The notes under the pieces are model-generated. The model saw only the letters and a list, made by a program, of their open reading frames with translations, had not been told where the DNA came from and searched no databases. A DNA stretch of 64,000 nt from Treponema saccharophilum DSM 2985 (lineage in GTDB: Bacteria; Spirochaetota; Spirochaetia; Treponematales; Treponemataceae): contig NZ_AGRW01000043.1 in assembly GCF_000255555.1 (NCBI RefSeq), positions 1 through 64,000 on the forward strand. Reading direction: 5' to 3'. The translations under genes were made by a program, and so were the position numbers. Below are positions 8,337-17,363 of the stretch, one piece after another; positions within the stretch are counted from its first letter, which is position 1, and every line of letters starts with the position of its first letter.

Positions 8337-9502
8337 GCGACGAACCTCGCGGAAAGGAGCGCGGCAAGGAACAGCACGTTGACGGCCGTGAACATCGAGA
8401 TGAAAAGAAGCGCGCGCCCGTTCCTCGCCGTGAAGATGTTGAACGAAATCAGGCTAGCGAGCGAGGCGACGAGCGTCCCCAGCCCGCCGAAATCGACGCC
8501 GAGCAGGAGCCCCTCGACATCGGCCGCGAAATTGTAGAGCATCAGCGTCGCGGGGACGTTGCTGACGACCTGGCTGACGGCAAGCGACACAAGAAGCTCG
8601 TTCCCGCGCATCGACTCCCCGAGGAACGCGCGCAGCGAAGGTATCGAGGCGATGTTCCCCGAGAACACGAAGAACGACGCGAACGTGAGGAGCAGGAACC
8701 AGTCCACCCTCCTGAAAGCGGCCCTGTCGAACGCGGCGCACAACGCGAGGACGGAAAGCGCCGACGCCCATTTCGGGACAAGCCGCCCGACGGAAAGGAT
8801 GCACAGCGCGAAAAGGAGCGCGTACATCAGGGAAAGGCGGCGCCTCACCCTGAACGTGCCGCCGAATTCAGCGAGTCGCTCGAACGGGGCGACGTCGGAA
8901 AGGCACGCGTCGGAGCAGATTCTGCGGGAATCCTTGTCGCGGGGAATTGCGGCGATGACGAGAGACACAAGAAGCGCGAGAGAGAGCGCCGAGTACGGAA
9001 GGAGCAGCGCCGAGAAGGAGAGCGCGGACATTCCCGTCTTGTTGAATATGAAGAGGTTCTGCGGGTTCCCGACGGGTGTGAGCATGCTTCCCGTGTTCGC
9101 CGCGACGGTCTGAAGGACGACGACGAACGCGAGGCGCGGCGCGGAAATCCGCCCAGAGAGAAGCGTGATTGAGAACGGGACGAACGCAAGCAGGGCGACG
9201 TCGTTCGTGACGAGCATGCTGAAGAAGAATGTCATGAGGACGAGGACGAGCGACAGCGAGCGGGCCGACTTCGCGCGGGAGCATATGGCGCGGGCAAGCT
9301 TCCCGAAGATGCCGCAGGACTCAAGCCCGGACACCGCGGCCATGAGCGCGAAAAGAATGAAAAGCGTATCCCAATCGATATATGACAGATACGCGGACGA
9401 CGGCGGCACGATGAACGAAGACGCGACGGCGGCGGCGAAAGAGGCGCAGAAAACAGCGCGCTTCCTCAAGAAGCCCGTAATCAAAGATTTTTCAAAAGAC
9501 AT
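8333..9502 (-). CDS. SLC13/ArsB-like anion or Na+/H+ permease
   Basis: A 389-residue membrane protein with about ten or eleven hydrophobic segments. Family marks of the ion-transporter superfamily (CitMHS, ArsB, NhaD) are TNDVALLAFVPFSI in the first half, SMLTPVGNPQNLFIF around the first re-entrant loop, and SNVPATLMLYNFA in the second half. It is shorter than many ArsB proteins. The substrate is undetermined; arsenite, a dicarboxylate or sodium are all possible and no arsenic gene is nearby. The ATG is preceded by TATAAC seven bases upstream and no clear Shine-Dalgarno, so the mRNA may be leaderless. It overlaps the MATE gene downstream. Confidence 0.82.
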   Translation of the reverse strand: MSFEKSLITGFLRKRAVFCASFAAAVASSFIVPPSSAYLSYIDWDTLFILFALMAAVSGLESCGIFGKLARAICSRAKSARSLSLVLVLMTFFFSMLVTNDVALLAFVPFSITLLSGRISAPRLAFVVVLQTVAANTGSMLTPVGNPQNLFIFNKTGMSALSFSALLLPYSALSLALLVSLVIAAIPRDKDSRRICSDACLSDVAPFERLAEFGGTFRVRRRLSLMYALLFALCILSVGRLVPKWASALSVLALCAAFDRAAFRRVDWFLLLTFASFFVFSGNIASIPSLRAFLGESMRGNELLVSLAVSQVVSNVPATLMLYNFAADVEGLLLGVDFGGLGTLVASLASLISFNIFTARNGRALLFISMFTAVNVLFLAALLSARFVA

Positions 9503-9509
9503 GACACAA

Positions 9510-9515
9510 GTTATA
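9510..9515 (-). promoter_or_regulatory. -10 box directly before the permease ATG
   Basis: TATAAC on the minus strand ends seven bases before the ATG at 9502. Initiation at the usual distance would put the transcript start at or next to the start codon. Confidence 0.5.
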
Positions 9516-9595
9516 CCAATTGCGGACGTTTTGAGAAAGAAGCAAAGTCGGGCAAGACTGGCGGCGGAGAACTATCAATTTTCATAAGCCTTTGG

Positions 9596-9601
9596 TAAAA
9601 T
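9596..9601 (+). promoter_or_regulatory. -10 box directly before the 655-residue protein gene
   Basis: TAAAAT is followed by seven bases and the ATG at 9609. No Shine-Dalgarno is present. The divergent permease gene shows the same arrangement within the same short intergenic region. Confidence 0.5.
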
Positions 9602-9608
9602 GCGTTCC

Positions 9609-11567
9609 ATGGCAACTACAAACATTCTTTCGATTCTCAAATTCTTCGCCTCCAAACAGAAAAGCGGGGTCGTCGATTTTGGTGAATTCTGCGCATATCT
9701 GAAAAAATATTCCGAGCACCACCTCGAGGAGCTTCCGTCGCTCTCCTGCTACATCGAGGACACGGTGAAATCTCTTCTTCCCGAGCTTGAGAAACTCATC
9801 TCGGCGAGGCAGGTCGCGATAACGGAGCTTGCGAACGAGAAGAAGATGATAAACGTCGTCCCGTACTTCGTCGACAAATTCGCCGAGCGGTACAAGGACA
9901 TCGAGGCGACGCCGAACCTCCCGTTCCCCACGATTGCCGACCTTCCGAAGATAACGCCGAAGACAATCGTCACGACGGACAGCGCGGACTCAATCCTCTA
10001 CAAATTCCTCGACAACCAGGAGCTGAACGACAGGACGCTTTACGGGCTGATTCTCCCGAACGACGAGCCGATAATCATCCTTCCGTCGAACGTGGAGGTG
10101 AAGGGGCTCGTGGAGAACAGCCTCGCGAAAGTCCAGTACATGCTCAAGAAGGAAGGATACCACGACTATTTCCTCAAGAAGCTCACGGGAACGAACCCCG
10201 GCAAGGAGCTGACCGCGAAGAATTTCTTCAACAGGTTCGTGGACAGGCCCGACCACGCGATAGAGATTCTCAGCCAGTCGAGCGAGGACTTCTACCTCTG
10301 GCACCAGCTCTGCTACTTCATAAAGCAGGACTACAAGAAGGTGAAGGACTACACGCAGGAGGACATCTCCACGATTCAGGCGATAATGATTACGGAGATT
10401 GCCGCGAACTACTTCAAGAGCCGCGCGATGGACAAGTCGAAGAGGGACACCGCGCTCAAGACGCTCGACCAGCTGCTGAACAAGCCGCCGTACTACTTCA
10501 CCTACGACGACATCACGACGTTCGTCGACTCGAAGGGGCAGCCGCTCCTCAGCCAATACTCGGAGCAGGATTTGAAGGACTGGCTCCACGAGAAATCGAC
10601 GGGCGGGGACGCGCATTCACTTCCCGACCTGCTCATATTCAAGATGGAGGACGAAAAGAAATACTTCATCTTCAAGTCGAAGATTCTCCAGCTCGTCATC
10701 AGGCTCTGCACGGAGGCTCGCGAGGTCGTCAGGCGGACGATTACGGACCACTGGTACATCGTCCTCAAGAATTTCGGCTCGCTCCCGGAGATGCACGACC
10801 AGCAGGCGTTCGAGGCGAGGCTCCAGCAGGAAGTCCGCGAGCAGTCGCCCGTCCTCTACTCGCTCCTCACGGCATCGTTCCTCCCGCTCCTCACGTATGA
10901 GAAATTCGGCGACGAGGATGCCGACAAGGTGACGCTCTTCGCAAACGGCGAGCTCATCCCCTACAGCGAGCTTCTCCTCATGAACAGGCACGAAATCCTC
11001 ACCGACTCGAAAATAAAGCTCCCGTTCTGGTACACGCTCCCGGTCATCTCGTGGATAGCGAAGATGATGCTCAAGCAGCCGAAGCGCAGGCGGAACATAA
11101 AGCCGAAGACATCGGCGCAGCAGTACCACGAGAAGGAGTCGAAGGAAAGCCTCGAGAACATGGAGACGAACGCGATGATATCGAAGAATTCGAACATCTC
11201 GCGGAAAATCCAGCTCAAGGAAGCGGCGCGCTCCGCTGAGAAGAACCTCGTCTCGGAGAAATCCACCCTCGACAGGGAGCTCGAGTCATACGAGCACATC
11301 TGGAACAAAAAGCTCGGGGAAAGCCGCACGAACCTCACGGAGGACGTGAACGTCCTTATCCGCGACTACATGAGGACCGTGCTCAGGACGATGTCCCCGT
11401 CGGGATTCACCATCGAAAGAATCAGGAGCCTCGCCTCGACGCTCACGAAAACGCCCGCCCTCATGAAAATCGGGGAACTTGACGCGCTCGAACGGTACAT
11501 CCAGCTCTACATAATAAAGCTCGTGAAGAATCTTCCGACGTATTCCCAGCTCGAGTCGCTGAAATAG
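9609..11567 (+). CDS. Large helical protein of unknown function, treponeme-like
   Basis: I do not recognise a domain. The protein is about 652 residues from the ATG at 9609 (655 from an ATG three codons earlier), soluble, mostly helical and rich in Lys, Glu and Leu. No signal peptide is seen, but a WYTLPVISWIAKMML segment near residue 480 is hydrophobic and is followed by a basic KQPKRRRNIKP patch. The C-terminal 170 residues look like coiled coil. The gene stands alone on the plus strand with a strong terminator and ssb downstream. The preferred start is the ATG seven bases after a TAAAAT hexamer. It resembles conserved hypothetical proteins of treponemes, an impression I could not test. Confidence 0.75.
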   Translation: MATTNILSILKFFASKQKSGVVDFGEFCAYLKKYSEHHLEELPSLSCYIEDTVKSLLPELEKLISARQVAITELANEKKMINVVPYFVDKFAERYKDIEATPNLPFPTIADLPKITPKTIVTTDSADSILYKFLDNQELNDRTLYGLILPNDEPIIILPSNVEVKGLVENSLAKVQYMLKKEGYHDYFLKKLTGTNPGKELTAKNFFNRFVDRPDHAIEILSQSSEDFYLWHQLCYFIKQDYKKVKDYTQEDISTIQAIMITEIAANYFKSRAMDKSKRDTALKTLDQLLNKPPYYFTYDDITTFVDSKGQPLLSQYSEQDLKDWLHEKSTGGDAHSLPDLLIFKMEDEKKYFIFKSKILQLVIRLCTEAREVVRRTITDHWYIVLKNFGSLPEMHDQQAFEARLQQEVREQSPVLYSLLTASFLPLLTYEKFGDEDADKVTLFANGELIPYSELLLMNRHEILTDSKIKLPFWYTLPVISWIAKMMLKQPKRRRNIKPKTSAQQYHEKESKESLENMETNAMISKNSNISRKIQLKEAARSAEKNLVSEKSTLDRELESYEHIWNKKLGESRTNLTEDVNVLIRDYMRTVLRTMSPSGFTIERIRSLASTLTKTPALMKIGELDALERYIQLYIIKLVKNLPTYSQLESLK

Positions 11568-11588
11568 CGCCGAAGGGGATTCGGAACC

Positions 11589-11632
11589 CGCCGTCTTGAA
11601 GCAAAAGCGCGCCTCAAGACGGCGTTTTTTTT
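11589..11632 (+). terminator. Rho-independent terminator
   Basis: CGCCGTCTTGA and TCAAGACGGCG form a perfect 11-bp stem with a 14-nt loop, followed by eight T residues. It ends the transcript of the unknown 655-residue protein. Confidence 0.93.
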
Positions 11633-11672
11633 GCCCGGAGAAAAAACGGAAAAAAATCGGGAAAATCCTGAT

Positions 11673-11712
11673 TTTTTTGAAAAAAAGCGCGAGCCGTGAA
11701 GAACTTATATGC
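11673..11712 (+). promoter_or_regulatory. Upstream element shared with the lamin-tail lipoprotein gene
   Basis: TTTTTGAAAAAAA, a GC-rich stretch and CGTGAAGAACTTATATGC lie about 45-80 bp before ssb. A close match with the same internal spacing precedes the unrelated lipoprotein gene (16093-16131, minus strand). TTGAAA and TTATAT are 22 bp apart, too far for an ordinary sigma70 promoter, so a regulator site or another promoter class is possible. Confidence 0.45.
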
Positions 11713-11754
11713 GAGGCGCAAAAACGCCGCGAAAAAAAACAAGGAGGCATTTTT

Positions 11755-12222
11755 ATGGGTGCACTTAACCAGGTAATCATCGAGGGAAACGTAGTCAGGG
11801 ACGTCTCCATACGGGAGAAGCCGTGGGGTACGAAATTCTGCGTCGTGTCGTTGGCAGTGAACCACTACTACAAGGACAGGCAGGGCAATTTCGCGGAGGA
11901 GGTCGGATTCTACGACGTGCACGTGTTCGGGGAGGCGAACGCGCAGAATCTGGTGAAGAACGGAAAAAAAGGCGTGCCGCTCCGCGTAATCGGAAGGCTG
12001 AAGCAGGAAAGATGGAAGAACAGCGACGGCAAGCAGGCCTCCCGGAATTTCATCGTCGCGGCGCACGTCGACTATCTCAAGCGGCAGACAAAAACGCAGG
12101 ACAATGCCGAGGAGGCGAAGAGCAAGGAGGAGGCGACGAAAAACGAGATTTTCGACATGACCCGCCGGATGAACGACACCACGGACTCGCTGACGGTCGA
12201 TGAGGCGGATGCGGCATTCTAA
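11755..12222 (+). CDS. ssb: Single-stranded DNA-binding protein
   Basis: A 155-residue protein with an N-terminal OB fold (about residues 1-110): NQVIIEGNVVRDVSIRE, KFCVVSLAVNHYY and VPLRVIGRLKQERW align with the SSB core. The tail is charged and ends DEADAAF, a weak version of the usual acidic DDDIPF tip that recruits repair and replication partners. I start at the ATG at 11755, with AAGGAGG eight bases before it; the open frame runs further up but not as protein. It protects single-stranded DNA in replication and repair. It is a single-gene transcript with its own upstream element and a terminator hairpin shared with the opposing gene. Confidence 0.92.
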   Translation: MGALNQVIIEGNVVRDVSIREKPWGTKFCVVSLAVNHYYKDRQGNFAEEVGFYDVHVFGEANAQNLVKNGKKGVPLRVIGRLKQERWKNSDGKQASRNFIVAAHVDYLKRQTKTQDNAEEAKSKEEATKNEIFDMTRRMNDTTDSLTVDEADAAF

Positions 12223-12230
12223 CATCCCAC

Positions 12231-12272
12231 AAAAAACAAGCCCGCGCTGTCTTTTCCGGCAGCGCGGGCTTC
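12231..12272 (-). terminator. Terminator between ssb and the U32 gene
   Basis: AAGCCCGCGCTG and CAGCGCGGGCTT form a perfect 12-bp stem. On the minus strand it is followed by a T-rich run, so it ends the U32 transcript; the stem alone may also stop ssb transcription. Confidence 0.85.
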
Positions 12273-12333
12273 CGCCGCATGGCATAGGCGCATTCAAAAG
12301 CTCCGGCAGGCAGAACCGCCGGTTATACAGAAA

Positions 12334-14637
12334 TCAGCTTTTTCTTCCGCGCCTTCCGCCGCGAGCATTTCCGCGGGGAGCGGGACCGTTCCGGCCCCTT
12401 CCCTTCCCGGAAAAATTCTTGTCGAACTTCGTCATCGCCTTCAGCTCGTTCTGGCGCTCGTTCATCGCCTTGTACTCCTCAATCTTCTCCGGATTGTAAA
12501 AGCCGTCCTTCCAGTTGAAGCGCGACGCGTCCTGTATGGGCTGCTGCTTCGCCATCGACGACGAGACGAGCTTGAGCTCCTGCTTCGAGAGCGTCGTGTG
12601 CGAGAAGTCGAGGAGAATCCTCGAGAAGCCGCCGCGGTTTATCGTCTCAACCTTGTCCGCGACAGAGAACGGCGCCTCGGGCATCACGAGCGAGCCGTCG
12701 GAATTGGAAAGCACCTTGAATTCCATTCCCTCCTTGTCCCGGAAATACGTGAAGTCGTAATCAGCCGGAAGCCTGAACCTCATGCGGAAAAGCGCCGGAT
12801 ACGCGTAGACCGTAATCATCACGCGCTCGCGCACGGACGGCTCGAACGTCGACTTTATGTTGTCCCACGAATTCTCCAGCGGCGTTATGAACGCGCCGAT
12901 ATTCTGGTTCTCAAGCCATGACACCGCCCATCGGTTGAACGTATAGAGATACGGCCCCGCAATCACGTTCACGCCATCGGCGCGGTATTTTCTGAGCATA
13001 CCGATATGCGCGACATTGTTCGCGACGAACGTCCTGAACCCATCCTCGACAAGCTTCCTTATGTTCTCCGCGACGTCATCCTCCTTCGATGCCGGGCAAT
13101 ACGGGTCGAGCGAGATTATCACCTGCTTTTTCGAGAGGGGAAGCGCGGTCTTTTTCTCGACAAGGTCGCGAACCGTGCCGGAATTCAATTCAAGTATCAC
13201 GCGCACGGGATTCTTCGACTGGGCGACGAAAACATCGGAGACGGTCGAAACCTGGATGTACAGCCCCGCCGGAAAATAAGAAAGCTCGTTTTTCTGGACG
13301 GGCGTCAGGTCGAGCACGGGAAGGACCTCCGCGCCCGGCTGCTGGCGGAATTTCCCGATGTCGTTGGGAAGGACGCGCGGGTATCGTTTCGACATGGATT
13401 TCGTCTGGAGCAGATAGACCTCGTCGCCGCGGCGGAACCCGACAGGAACGTCGATAAAGCGCGTGCCGTCCTCGTCGAACCAGACAGTCCTGACCTTATG
13501 GCTAACGCGGCCGGTATCGTCCGCGCGATGGAGGCGTATCGAGTCACCCGGATCGGGGTCGTAGTTTCCGCCGGAAAGGTGCGCGAACGCAATCCGGTAA
13601 TCCTCGGGGGCCGCATCTGGACCGGCCGCCTCCGCCGCGCGCTGCTTCGCCTCATCTGTAGCCTGCTCGAAGCGGTCTATCTTCCCGAGGTAAATTCCCG
13701 TTCCGCCCGCCTGATTCGGGTTGAGTATGAGGGAGCCGGCTTTTTCGACGCCCTCCTCGTTCGTCTTGAAATTGTACCAGTAGGAGGTCTTCGAGCGCGC
13801 GAAATCCGTTGACAGGAGGCGCTTTGCCGTCGCGAGCGCGCCCTTCCTGTCCTCCTTGTAATGGTCCATGAGATACCTGTAGGCCGCGACGACGGAGCCG
13901 ACGTACTCCGCGCTCTTCATCCTACCCTCAATCTTGAACGACTCCACGCCGATTTCCATCAAATCGGGAATCTTCTCGATGAGCTGCATGTCGCACGGGG
14001 AGAAGTAGAATCCCTGCCGCTCGCCCTCGCTCGTGTCCGCAGTGTAGAAACGGCGGCATGCCTGGGTGCACATACCGCGGTTTGCGCTCTTCCCTCCGAG
14101 ATAGCTTGAGAAAAGGCACAGTCCGGACTCGCTGACGCAGAGCGCGCCGTGGATGAACATCTCAATCTCCGCGCTCGTGTTCTCCTTTATCTTCCTGATT
14201 TCCTCAAGCCCGAGCTCGCGCGCGACGACGACGCGCTTCAGGCCTTCCTTGCTGAGTAGGTTCACGCCCGCAGCGCTCTCGACATTCATCTGCGTGGAGC
14301 CGTGCAGCTCAAGGTTCGGGAAGAATTCCTGGCACATCCTCACGACGCCGAAATCCTGCACGATAAGCCCGTCCGGCCCGATGCGGTTGAGATACCCGAG
14401 AAAACGGTAGAGCCGCTCAAGGTCGCGCTCCTCGCTCACGGTGTTGACGGTAACGTAAATCTTCTTGTTCTGCCTGTGAAGCGACGAAACGGCCGCCTCG
14501 AACTGGTTCCACGCAAAGTTCGACGAGCGGAGCCGCGCGTTGAAGCTCTTCAAACCGAGATATACCGCATCGGCGCCCTCGCCAATCGCGGCATCCAATG
14601 CCTCTATGTTGCCCGCAGGCGCCAATAATTCCGACAT
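12334..14637 (-). CDS. Peptidase U32-family protein, TrhP/RlhA-like RNA hydroxylation enzyme
   Basis: A 767-residue U32 protein. The N-terminal barrel starts ELLAPAGNIEALDAAI and reads GADAVYLGLKSFNARLR, diagnostic for U32. Cysteines at about 167, 174, 190/194 and 215 match the iron-sulfur site of RlhA/TrhP proteins, which hydroxylate tRNA U34 or 23S rRNA; older annotations call these collagenase-like peptidases. The HGALCVSESGLC segment is typical. The last 25 residues are rich in Arg and Gly (GRGRNGPAPRGNARGGRRG), an RGG-like tail unusual for the family and suited to RNA binding. The ATG at 14637 has GAGAGGTG upstream. It is transcribed away from the lipoprotein gene and ends in a strong terminator. 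Confidence 0.88.
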   Translation of the reverse strand: MSELLAPAGNIEALDAAIGEGADAVYLGLKSFNARLRSSNFAWNQFEAAVSSLHRQNKKIYVTVNTVSEERDLERLYRFLGYLNRIGPDGLIVQDFGVVRMCQEFFPNLELHGSTQMNVESAAGVNLLSKEGLKRVVVARELGLEEIRKIKENTSAEIEMFIHGALCVSESGLCLFSSYLGGKSANRGMCTQACRRFYTADTSEGERQGFYFSPCDMQLIEKIPDLMEIGVESFKIEGRMKSAEYVGSVVAAYRYLMDHYKEDRKGALATAKRLLSTDFARSKTSYWYNFKTNEEGVEKAGSLILNPNQAGGTGIYLGKIDRFEQATDEAKQRAAEAAGPDAAPEDYRIAFAHLSGGNYDPDPGDSIRLHRADDTGRVSHKVRTVWFDEDGTRFIDVPVGFRRGDEVYLLQTKSMSKRYPRVLPNDIGKFRQQPGAEVLPVLDLTPVQKNELSYFPAGLYIQVSTVSDVFVAQSKNPVRVILELNSGTVRDLVEKKTALPLSKKQVIISLDPYCPASKEDDVAENIRKLVEDGFRTFVANNVAHIGMLRKYRADGVNVIAGPYLYTFNRWAVSWLENQNIGAFITPLENSWDNIKSTFEPSVRERVMITVYAYPALFRMRFRLPADYDFTYFRDKEGMEFKVLSNSDGSLVMPEAPFSVADKVETINRGGFSRILLDFSHTTLSKQELKLVSSSMAKQQPIQDASRFNWKDGFYNPEKIEEYKAMNERQNELKAMTKFDKNFSGKGRGRNGPAPRGNARGGRRGRKS

Positions 14638-14768
14638 GATTTCACCTCTCTAAAATGATATTCAAACTCTTTTCTTATCTTTTTGTCTCAAAAAGAATCT
14701 ATCAGATTTGGCGATAAATTGCCATTTTCCGAGACGCCATTCCGCACACGCACGCGCAGAAAAACGAC

Positions 14769-14812
14769 AGCGACGCCGCCCGGGAAAGATGCCCGGACGG
14801 CGTCGCTTTTTG
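14769..14812 (-). terminator. Hairpin terminator after the lipoprotein gene
   Basis: AGCGACGCCG and CGGCGTCGCT form a perfect 10-bp stem extended by CCGGG pairing. The minus strand continues with a T5 tract three bases on, and the plus strand with T5 directly. The 276-bp gap holds no gene; the U32 promoter and ribosome-binding site lie at its lower end. Confidence 0.7.
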
Positions 14813-14913
14813 AGGACATTCACGCGTTCAAAATCGACCTGCCTGAAAATTCTTTTCCGAGCAGGTCAAAACTTCATACGTGTTCAGACATGCAGCGCAA
14901 GCAATTGCCTATC

Positions 14914-16071
14914 CTAATTTCCGGCTTTGACACTGCTGTTCGGAAGCCCTGGTGTTGCGCCCGGATTTTTTTTGTCCGCACTTTTTGTAACAATCCAATC
15001 CTCCGTTCTTGTCGGAATAAAATCCGGAATATCGTCTTTTCCAAGATACAGCCCGCTCAGCTCCGCGATATTCTGGCGGGAAACGGTGCTGTTCTGCGCC
15101 GTATTGTCCGTATGGATGACATCTGAAATCTCGATGCCCGATTTCCAAATTCCGATTGAAAAAAGCTCCTCGCATATTTTCCTCTGCTTTTGCGACCATT
15201 CTTTTTTAGAGGACTGCGACATTATTATCCCATCCAATATATTGGAATCGCCATCCTCCAGCAGGACAATATCATTTTTGCCGACAAGCTTGTCATCAGT
15301 TGAAACCCATAAATCCCATGCAGTCGGGGAACTGTCTTTTGCTTTCGCCGCAGTCTTATCCGAAATTTCAGAAACAGCGCCCGCGACATTTCCAGAATTC
15401 CGCATATGTACGGTTATGTAATCACCCGCGGACACATTCACGCTCGGAAAGACAAACGGGAACAATGAGTCTTTGCCGTCTATCGTCGCAGTGTCGAGCG
15501 TAAGCCCGCATATATTTCCGCCACGCAAAGCAAAAAGCTCGACGAATTCGCAATATTTATCCTTTGAATATTCCGTACGAACCTCGCTCAGGATAAGGCG
15601 CGCGGGCATGGCGTTGTAGCCGTAGAACTCCTGCTCGTATGACTGCGAGTTCCCGTCGGCATCGAACACGGTCATGCTCAGCTTGTAGCTAGAGCCGACA
15701 TCCGTGGAGACGGGAAGCGCAATCCGCGCGCAAAGCCCGGAATCGTCGAACGACACGCTGTCGCCAGCTATGGAAAAAACGCTCCCGTCAGCATCCGTGA
15801 AGGTTATCCCCTCGACGGAAACTTTCCTCGAAAAAGAAACCTGCACGGCGGATGCGGAGACGGCAGAGCACGCGACGACTTTCGGCGACGTTATTCTCCC
15901 GTCCTCGCTCGCGCTTCCGGTCGTCTCGCCCTCTATTTTCAGCTCATCGTCATCGGACGACTTGCAGGAAACAGGCAGCACGGGCATAAGCGCCGCCCCG
16001 GAAAAAAGCGCGACGCTCGCGACGAACCTGATGGCGGCGCGGATGCCGCCGTTGACAAAACCTTTTTTCAT
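14914..16071 (-). CDS. Lipoprotein with a lamin-tail-like domain
   Basis: A 385-residue secreted lipoprotein. The N terminus is MKKGFVNGG, a hydrophobic stretch and the lipobox LPVSC, so signal peptidase II should cleave before Cys near residue 36. An Ig-like segment follows at about 60-150. The C-terminal part (PARLILSEVRT, YCEFVELFALRGGNICGLTL, AGDYITVHM, NDIVLLEDGDSNILDGI) is a lamin-tail domain, common in secreted proteins and nucleases but of unclear function here. The ATG at 16071 has GGAGG six bases upstream; upstream extensions of the frame cover the promoter. Upstream lies an element shared with ssb. It is probably anchored at the cell envelope. Confidence 0.82.
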   Translation of the reverse strand: MKKGFVNGGIRAAIRFVASVALFSGAALMPVLPVSCKSSDDDELKIEGETTGSASEDGRITSPKVVACSAVSASAVQVSFSRKVSVEGITFTDADGSVFSIAGDSVSFDDSGLCARIALPVSTDVGSSYKLSMTVFDADGNSQSYEQEFYGYNAMPARLILSEVRTEYSKDKYCEFVELFALRGGNICGLTLDTATIDGKDSLFPFVFPSVNVSAGDYITVHMRNSGNVAGAVSEISDKTAAKAKDSSPTAWDLWVSTDDKLVGKNDIVLLEDGDSNILDGIIMSQSSKKEWSQKQRKICEELFSIGIWKSGIEISDVIHTDNTAQNSTVSRQNIAELSGLYLGKDDIPDFIPTRTEDWIVTKSADKKNPGATPGLPNSSVKAGN

Positions 16072-16092
16072 ATGAACCTCCTTAGTTCTTCT

Positions 16093-16131
16093 GCACAGAA
16101 GTTCTTCGCGGGAGGCCGTTTTTTTCAAAAA
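16093..16131 (-). promoter_or_regulatory. Upstream element shared with ssb
   Basis: On the minus strand TTTTTGAAAAAAA is followed by a GC-rich stretch and CGCGAAGAACTTCTGTGC, matching the element before ssb with the same 22-bp internal spacing. Confidence 0.45.
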
Positions 16132-16199
16132 GCGTAGATAAATTCGTGTTATTTTTTTGGAAAAACAACGGGCGGCACTTTTTCCATGCCGGCGGAGGC

Positions 16200-17363
16200 T
16201 CACTCGGGGCGCGAGATGATTCCGCCGCCGACAATCGCGCCGTCGATGTAGAGGACGGCAGACTGACCGGGAGCGACCGCACGCTGCGGCTCGGAGAATT
16301 CTACGCGCCACGCCTTGCCCGAAAAATTACCGTCATCGCCGCGGAATTCCGACACGCGGCATTTCACCGGACGGCTCGCGAGGCGTATTTTCACCATCGC
16401 GTCGAACGGCCCCGAAGGCTCGGCTCCCCCCGCCCAGACAAAATCGTCGGCGATGAGGGACGGGCACAGGAGGTCGTCATTGTCGGCAAGAACGACGACG
16501 TTCCGCTTCGCGTCAATCGAATGGACGTAGAGCGGGCGCGTCGAGCTGACCCCGAGCCCCTTCCTCTGCCCGACCGTGTAATGCTCGATTCCGCGGTGTC
16601 GTCCGAGAACATGCCCGTCGAGGTCGATTATGTCGCCGGGAACGCTCGGCTTGTCCTTGAAAAGATGCTCGAAATATTCCGGCGGGATGAAATCCTGGCT
16701 CTCCGCGCGCTCGGCCGCAGCAAGCCCGCGCGCGCGCGCCATCTCGAACACGTCGCGCTTCTCAGTGAAGCCGAGGGGGAAGCGCACTTTCTCGAGGACG
16801 GGAGACGGAATCCTATAGAGGAAATACGCCTGGTCCTTCGACACGTCGCGCGCGCACGATATCATCGCGGGACGGGCATCCGTTCCCCACAAACCGGACG
16901 ACGGGCGGACGATTTTCGCGTAATGGCCCGTGCAGAAATAATCGAAGTCGATTCCAAGGCCGGCGACCCCCTCAAGCAGGGCACCGAATTTTATAACAGA
17001 ATTGCACCGTATGCACGGGTTCGGGGTGCGTCCCGCCCTGTATTCCGCCTTGAAATAATCGATTACGCGCTTCTGGTACGCCTCCTTGACGTCTATCACA
17101 TGGTACTCGATTCCGGACTTCTCGCAGAACGCGCGGCACTGCTCGATGTCCTCAAGCTCATCGGGCCCGTAGCAGGAGCTTCTCAAGGTTTTTCCGTCGG
17201 GAAGCTCGGGAAGGTCGCCCTTCCAAAGAGACATCGTGACCCCAATGACGCGGCATCCCTTCTCCTTCAAAAGCGCTGCCGTCAGCGTCGAGTCGACGCC
17301 GCCTGAAAGGCCGACGACAACGGTGTCGCCCTCGCGCGGCATATCCAAATCAACATATTCCAT
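16200..17363 (-). CDS. mnmA: tRNA-specific 2-thiouridylase
   Basis: A 387-residue enzyme that thiolates uridine 34 of Lys, Glu and Gln tRNAs. The PP-loop GLSGGVDST activates the tRNA with ATP; NPCIRCN carries the first catalytic Cys near residue 109; CTGHYAKI and SKDQAYFLYRI are family signatures; the C-terminal half holds the beta-barrel RNA-binding parts. In E. coli a second Cys sits in an SxGICFI segment; here the matching stretch reads ESQDFIPPEYF and has no Cys. Extra Cys residues in SSCYGPDELEDIEQC could matter in this subgroup. The ATG at 17363 has GGGAGG upstream. A TAGAAT hexamer near 17455-17460 may be its -10 box. Confidence 0.9.
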   Translation of the reverse strand: MEYVDLDMPREGDTVVVGLSGGVDSTLTAALLKEKGCRVIGVTMSLWKGDLPELPDGKTLRSSCYGPDELEDIEQCRAFCEKSGIEYHVIDVKEAYQKRVIDYFKAEYRAGRTPNPCIRCNSVIKFGALLEGVAGLGIDFDYFCTGHYAKIVRPSSGLWGTDARPAMISCARDVSKDQAYFLYRIPSPVLEKVRFPLGFTEKRDVFEMARARGLAAAERAESQDFIPPEYFEHLFKDKPSVPGDIIDLDGHVLGRHRGIEHYTVGQRKGLGVSSTRPLYVHSIDAKRNVVVLADNDDLLCPSLIADDFVWAGGAEPSGPFDAMVKIRLASRPVKCRVSEFRGDDGNFSGKAWRVEFSEPQRAVAPGQSAVLYIDGAIVGGGIISRPE

